This document shows, piece by piece, positions 25,805-29,624 of a DNA stretch of 29,624 nt. Position numbers and translations under genes: made by a program. Below the pieces are notes generated by a model. It did not search any database and was not told the DNA's origin. It saw only the letters and a program-made list of their open reading frames with translations. Numbering within the stretch: position 1 is the stretch's first letter; each line of letters starts with the position of its first letter. This DNA is from Chloroflexi bacterium RBG_16_51_16 (GTDB lineage: Bacteria; Chloroflexota; Anaerolineae; Anaerolineales; Villigracilaceae). Location of the stretch: NCBI GenBank assembly GCA_001796785.1, contig MGNL01000166.1, positions 13,703 to 43,326 of the forward strand. Reading direction: 5' to 3'.

Positions 25805-26224
25805 TTATGCTAACGTACCACCCAATAACCGGCGGTGGGTATCCCGCATGCATTTATCCATGATAACTTTGAGTCCGGCTGCTTCTGCTCGTTTTGCTGC
25901 CGGGTGATTTATCACACCTACCTGCATCCAGACAACTTTAGCACCAATTTGAATAGCAGATTCGACAACCGGGGGGACGTCTTCAGGTTTGCGAAATACC
26001 TGCACAACATCAACTTTCTGTGTTATCGAATTCAAATCCGGGAAAGATTTCACACCTTGGACTTCGAGAGAAGTTGGATTAACCGGGATCATCTCGTAAC
26101 CGTTATTCATCAAATAATTAAAGATCCAATAACTGGGTTTGTCTTCGTTCGATGAGACACCCACGCTGGCTACGACCTTTGTGTTTATTAAAATGTTTTT
26201 CAAACTCTCATCATCTGTGATCAT
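25805..26224 (-). CDS. CoA-binding domain protein (YccU-like Rossmann fold)
   Basis: The 139-residue product is a single Rossmann-type CoA_binding_2 domain: VVASVGVSSNEDKPSYWIF with the nucleotide loop, NGYEMIPVNP, DVVQVFRKPEDVPPVVE and VWMQVGVINHPAAKRAEAAG. It is of the length of YccU-like proteins, which bind CoA or a similar nucleotide; no enzyme activity is known to me. A GAGGAAAA Shine-Dalgarno lies right before the ATG at 26224. It stands alone between the signalling operon and the lipoprotein, with about 110 bases on each side. Confidence 0.9.
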   Translation of the reverse strand: MITDDESLKNILINTKVVASVGVSSNEDKPSYWIFNYLMNNGYEMIPVNPTSLEVQGVKSFPDLNSITQKVDVVQVFRKPEDVPPVVESAIQIGAKVVWMQVGVINHPAAKRAEAAGLKVIMDKCMRDTHRRLLGGTLA

Positions 26225-26317
26225 AATTTTCCTCAGGAATTTTAACTAGGTTACGTTCACTCACATCAACGAATTCTATGATATAAGATTGTTGCGTCTG
26301 CTCCCGATTTGTTCCTC

Positions 26318-26340
26318 CGCTCCACGAAAATCATGGAGCG
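26318..26340 (-). other. Hairpin after the histidine kinase gene
   Basis: A perfect seven-base stem CGCTCCA/TGGAGCG with a nine-base loop lies 15 bases beyond the kinase stop on the minus strand. There is no T tract, so it is at best a weak or 3'-protecting terminator. Confidence 0.3.
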
Positions 26341-26355
26341 ACTTCAACGTCTGTT

Positions 26356-27747
26356 TTAATTCCTCGGTAAACTTATGGGTAATTTAACCTGAAAACAAGT
26401 CTCACCCGGGTGTGACATGACCCGGATCTCTCCATAATGCTTATGAATGATCGAATAGGAAATATGCAAACCCAATCCTGTCCCTACGCCGGGTGGTTTA
26501 GTGGTAAAAAACGGCTCAAATATCCGTTTTTGGATTTCCACAGGAATACCCGGGCCATTATCTGAAATCTCAACATAAATATGAGAATCTTTGGAGTAAG
26601 TACGAATAGTGATCACACCTTTGCCGGGAAGCGCGTCAATTGCGTTATCCAGGATGTTCGTCCATACCTGGTTGAGCTCGCTGCCATATGCTTCGATACG
26701 GGGCAGAGTGGATTCGTACTGTTTTGATATTTGAATGCCTTCCTTGAGCTTGTGGCGCAGGATAACAAGGGTATTGTTCAGGCCTTCGTGGACGTCCACT
26801 TCCTGTAGAGGTGCTTGATCCAGGTAGGAATACTCCTTAACCGACTTGACTATTTCCGATATTCTTTCTGTTGACAACCGGACTTCGTCTATCAACGCGT
26901 GAACTGTAAAACCGACTGCCAGCCAGTTCACTACGATATTCAATTGTTTCGGTGTATAGGTTTCACACAGGTCGCTCAAGGAGGTGGTGTCAAATCCCGC
27001 GGATGCCAGTTCCGAGCTGATTTCCCACGCCGATTGGACGCCTCGGTCTGCAAGCCAACTTTGGATTTCATTTTCGAGTTCACTTTGAGCGAATGGATCT
27101 CTCAACGCTTTCTTCTCGTGCCTGTCACCCATTTTCATCCGCAGTGTGCTCAATTTTCCCCGCTGAATCTCGTCGAATTTAATCTGGTCCAACTCGGAAT
27201 TTAATTGCTGCCAGTTATTAAGTTTCGCACGAAGCTGGTCGGCGCTGCGCCGGGCGGCAGACGCTGGATTGTTCAATTCATGGGCCAATCCGGCAGATAA
27301 GGTACCCAGAGCAGCCATCTTTTCACTTTGGCGAAGCATGGCTTCATTTTGTCTAAGGCGACCACTAACCGTACGCAGGATTGCCATGACTGCGGTCGCA
27401 CTTTTTTCCAATAAGCGGATGAATACAGTGTCGCTGATCTTTAGCAAGTTTCCGTTTGTAACCGCTCTGACGGAGGCCACACGTGGCGTATTGTCGATCA
27501 ACGCCATTTCACCGATAACAGCGCCGGGTTCTCGAACGGCGATCACAATTTCCCTTTGATCGGATTTTTTTACTATCTCAAATTCTCCTTTAACAACGAT
27601 ATATGCCGAATCACCGGGTTCGCCTTCCAAGATAAGGAATTCACCGGCGCTGATCGAGATAGCCTGTACCTGCTCTGCCAGCCAATCAAGGTCCGGTCCG
27701 GATAAACCAGCAAATAATGGCTGGGCTTTTAAAAAATCCCGGTTCAT
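26356..27747 (-). CDS. Histidine kinase with N-terminal cyclic-nucleotide-binding domain
   Basis: The 463-residue product begins with a cNMP-binding domain (about 5-130: FLILEGEPGDSAYIVVKGEFEI, GAVIGEMALIDNTPRVASVRA). A short helix leads to the dimerisation region with the phospho-acceptor His156 in SAGLAHELNNPASAARR. The HATPase domain follows (about 300-460): the N box LNQVWTNILDNAIDAL, G1 EISDNGPGIP, and 'FEPFFTTKPPGVGTGLGLHI'. No membrane segment is present, so it is cytoplasmic. The region between H box and N box is longer than usual (about 150 residues). Its start overlaps the stop of the upstream response-regulator/flavoprotein gene by four bases (ATGA), so the two are coupled and very likely partners. 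Confidence 0.92.
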   Translation of the reverse strand: MNRDFLKAQPLFAGLSGPDLDWLAEQVQAISISAGEFLILEGEPGDSAYIVVKGEFEIVKKSDQREIVIAVREPGAVIGEMALIDNTPRVASVRAVTNGNLLKISDTVFIRLLEKSATAVMAILRTVSGRLRQNEAMLRQSEKMAALGTLSAGLAHELNNPASAARRSADQLRAKLNNWQQLNSELDQIKFDEIQRGKLSTLRMKMGDRHEKKALRDPFAQSELENEIQSWLADRGVQSAWEISSELASAGFDTTSLSDLCETYTPKQLNIVVNWLAVGFTVHALIDEVRLSTERISEIVKSVKEYSYLDQAPLQEVDVHEGLNNTLVILRHKLKEGIQISKQYESTLPRIEAYGSELNQVWTNILDNAIDALPGKGVITIRTYSKDSHIYVEISDNGPGIPVEIQKRIFEPFFTTKPPGVGTGLGLHISYSIIHKHYGEIRVMSHPGETCFQVKLPISLPRN

Positions 27748-29402
27748 AGGGTGTTAATGTAGGTTTCGATTGCTGCGATAGCAATCCCCCCTTCACCTGT
27801 GGCTGTTGCAACTCGATGGTTCGTTCCCAATCGCACATCTCCAGCGGCGAAAATTCCGGGTACGCTGGTTTCCAATATAAATGGATCCCTCTCAGGTAGC
27901 CAGCCTTTCGGACGGCGGCCGTCAAGGATCAAGTCACTCCCGGTTATGATAAATCCTTTTTCATTACACATAACTAAATCCTTCACCAGCTCGCTCTGAG
28001 GCTGTGCGCCGATAAAAATGAATACAGCAGAACCCGGTAATACCTGGGTTTGATTCGTAATACGGTTAATAACAACGACTTCCTCGACCTTACCTGGCGC
28101 TCCGCGAATTTCGAGGATCTCCGTGTTGAACATTCTTTCGATCTTTGGGTTGGCCGCTTCTGCATCCACTAAATATTTGGAGGACCATTGGGTGTCTCTC
28201 CGGATCAGCATGGTCACTTTGCTTGCGAAGCGGCTCAGGAACATTGCTCCCTGGCCAGCCGAGTTAGCGCCTCCAACAACAAAAACCGGTTGGTCGAGGT
28301 AATTCATCGCTTCGGTATACGCAGCGCCATAATAAACTCCTGCGCCTGTTAGCTTATCAACACCTGGAACCTCCAGTCGGCGGAACGCCGCTCCTGTGGC
28401 AATTAAAACCGCTTTGCCGGACACCTCACTACCGTCTGACAGGCATACGATCCGATAGGGTTCCTGGATCCGAATGCTTTCGGCAGTCTGGGTCGAGATG
28501 ATCTCCGCGCCAAAACGTTTAGCCTGGGTTACAGCCCGACGCGCCAGGTCCATGCCGGATATTCCAGTGGGAAAACCGAGGTAATTCTCAATTTTTGGAC
28601 TGTTACCAGCCTGACCTCCAGGTGCTTTTTTCTCAATGACCAGGCAGTGTATCCCCTCGGAGGCCGCATAGACGGCAGCAGCTAACCCTGCAGGTCCGGC
28701 CCCAATAATGATGAGGTCGTAAGAGGGCAGGGACGCCTGAGTTTTAAATCCTACCCTGTCAGCAAGCTCCCGGATCTCGGGATCGATTAATACCGTTCCA
28801 TCGGATAAGAAAATCACCGGAATTTTAGGCTCACCATCAAGCTGTTGTTCTACCAGGCTCCGAGCGGATGGATCACGATCTATATCCATCCATTGGTAAG
28901 CGATTTGATGGCGTGCCAGGAAATCTTTGACATCATGGGAACGGGGCGACCATTGTGTGCCTACAACACGAATTCCTTCATATGGCAGTTTGATATTCGC
29001 TCGCCATTCCTCCAGAAGATCATCCAGCACCGGATACAAATGGTCTTCAGGTGGGTCCCATGGCTTCATCAAGTAATAATCCAGTTGGATGGAATTGATG
29101 GAGTTTATGGCTGCTTCGGTGTCGGCATAAGCCGTTAGAAGGACCTTTTTTGCATCAGGAAAAATTGTTCGAGCCTTCTCCAGTAACTCAATCCCCGTCA
29201 TGGAGGGCATTCGCTGGTCAGTTAGGAATAAGGCAACGATTTCATTGCGTTTTTGAATTTCCCTCAAAAATTCAAGCGCTTTTGCGCCTGAATCGGATTT
29301 GGTTATCCTGTAATCCCGCCCATATTTTCTACGCAAATCGCGTTCGACCGCATTTAATACTGCAGTATCGTCATCCGTAATTAAGATGATAGGGTTAGAC
29401 AT
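27744..29402 (-). CDS. Response regulator fused to a glutaredoxin-like domain and a thioredoxin-reductase-like flavoprotein
   Basis: The 552-residue product has three parts. A receiver domain (1-125) has acidic Asp10-12, phospho-acceptor Asp62 (LTDQRMP), Thr90 and Lys113. A glutaredoxin/thioredoxin-like domain (about 143-215) has the cis-Pro stretch IPVIFL, but the usual CPxC reads S152-P-R-S155. A thioredoxin-reductase-like domain (about 228-552) has the FAD fold IIIGAGPAGLAAA, a second GGANSAGQG site (377-385) and the C-terminal AAGDVRLG; where CxxC is expected it reads YYGAAYTEA (357-365). No cysteine pair is visible anywhere. Proteins of this fusion exist in databases (annotated as fused response regulator/thioredoxin-disulfide reductase), so it is probably a family and not a decayed gene. 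It may pass a phospho-signal to an NAD(P)H- and FAD-binding module, or read redox state. Confidence 0.92.
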   Translation of the reverse strand: MSNPIILITDDDTAVLNAVERDLRRKYGRDYRITKSDSGAKALEFLREIQKRNEIVALFLTDQRMPSMTGIELLEKARTIFPDAKKVLLTAYADTEAAINSINSIQLDYYLMKPWDPPEDHLYPVLDDLLEEWRANIKLPYEGIRVVGTQWSPRSHDVKDFLARHQIAYQWMDIDRDPSARSLVEQQLDGEPKIPVIFLSDGTVLIDPEIRELADRVGFKTQASLPSYDLIIIGAGPAGLAAAVYAASEGIHCLVIEKKAPGGQAGNSPKIENYLGFPTGISGMDLARRAVTQAKRFGAEIISTQTAESIRIQEPYRIVCLSDGSEVSGKAVLIATGAAFRRLEVPGVDKLTGAGVYYGAAYTEAMNYLDQPVFVVGGANSAGQGAMFLSRFASKVTMLIRRDTQWSSKYLVDAEAANPKIERMFNTEILEIRGAPGKVEEVVVINRITNQTQVLPGSAVFIFIGAQPQSELVKDLVMCNEKGFIITGSDLILDGRRPKGWLPERDPFILETSVPGIFAAGDVRLGTNHRVATATGEGGIAIAAIETYINTL

Positions 29403-29463
29403 ACGGTGGGACCGATCCCTCTTTATAATTAATCGAGAGGATTTTACTCCATATTATTCAATA

Positions 29464-29624
29464 TCAAATTCCATTTTTCACGATGAATTGTATGGTCTGG
29501 TGCATTTTATCGTAATGAGAACCTTTCCAATAAATTTGCTGGCAATCAGGACAGATTTTAAATTCGTTGAAATATTTTTGGGTTAATGGTTGGAGCCGAT
29601 CCAGGATGATCTCTTTATCCACAT
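29464..29624 (-). CDS. C-terminal part of a Mut7-C-type RNase-domain protein, N-terminus beyond the window
   Basis: The frame is open from the right edge to a TGA at 29464-29466 (53 codons). The end has the form of the Mut7-C (PF01927) zinc-ribbon tail: FKICPDCQQIYWKGSHYDKM. The family is thought to be a PIN-like RNase. Only the end is seen, so the function is tentative. The stop lies 61 bases before the fusion gene's ATG. Confidence 0.65.
   Translation of the reverse strand, partial: VDKEIILDRLQPLTQKYFNEFKICPDCQQIYWKGSHYDKMHQTIQFIVKNGI

Noticed and set aside
1..29624. Prophage, insertion sequence, CRISPR array, tRNA or rRNA genes.
   Set aside because: No transposase or phage gene, no regular direct repeats and no T-loop or rRNA-like stretch was seen.

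Overview
The window looks like ordinary chromosomal DNA of a Gram-positive-like or monoderm bacterium, most plausibly a Chloroflexota of the Anaerolineae type. That placement is inference. It rests on the gene mix (short-form SAH hydrolase, AdoK-type adenosine kinase, class II B12-dependent ribonucleotide reductase with NrdR, RNase J, several lipoproteins with Thr/Pro linkers, an NBR1-type Ig lipoprotein), moderate GC, and frequent TTG/GTG starts. I see no phage, insertion sequence, CRISPR array, tRNA or rRNA.

Layout. 1-2455: two divergent lipoprotein genes, the left one (TPR repeats) cut by the window edge. 2569-7512: a block that handles by-products of S-adenosylmethionine: a class II aldolase and MtnA (methylthioribose-1-phosphate isomerase) one base apart, a small lipoprotein gene, then an adenosine kinase and S-adenosylhomocysteine hydrolase. 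7770-10610: TypA/BipA GTPase, an MBL-fold protein with an altered metal motif and a small unknown protein, close together. 10686-14914: a large GT39-like membrane glycosyltransferase, MutY, and protein-L-isoaspartate methyltransferase overlapping MutY. 14937-16577 (minus): RNase J, preceded by a strong promoter and a leader with a terminator-like hairpin. 17261-20360: NrdR and the ribonucleotide reductase NrdJ. 20657-24902: a membrane GGDEF protein and, convergent, a DUF1801 protein and a membrane GAF-GAF-HD-GYP protein (probable making and breaking of cyclic di-GMP). 25036-29624 (minus): an NBR1-domain lipoprotein, a CoA-binding protein, a two-gene signalling operon and the end of a Mut7-C protein.

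Most interesting points. (1) The signalling operon at 26356-29402 joins a cNMP-binding-domain histidine kinase to a response regulator fused to a glutaredoxin-like domain and a thioredoxin-reductase-like flavoprotein. Both places where redox cysteine pairs belong lack cysteine. (2) The RNase J leader has a near-consensus promoter, a terminator about 95 nt into the transcript and a competing pairing, which suggests attenuation or a separate small RNA. (3) The adenosine kinase/SAH hydrolase pair lies immediately behind a perfect 10-bp hairpin with a short T tract, so its transcript probably has to pass through that hairpin. (4) At least two genes have a -10 box exactly six bases before ATG, the geometry of leaderless mRNAs. 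(5) Aldolase next to MtnA fits the DHAP-shunt type of methylthioadenosine/5'-deoxyadenosine salvage rather than the full methionine salvage pathway.
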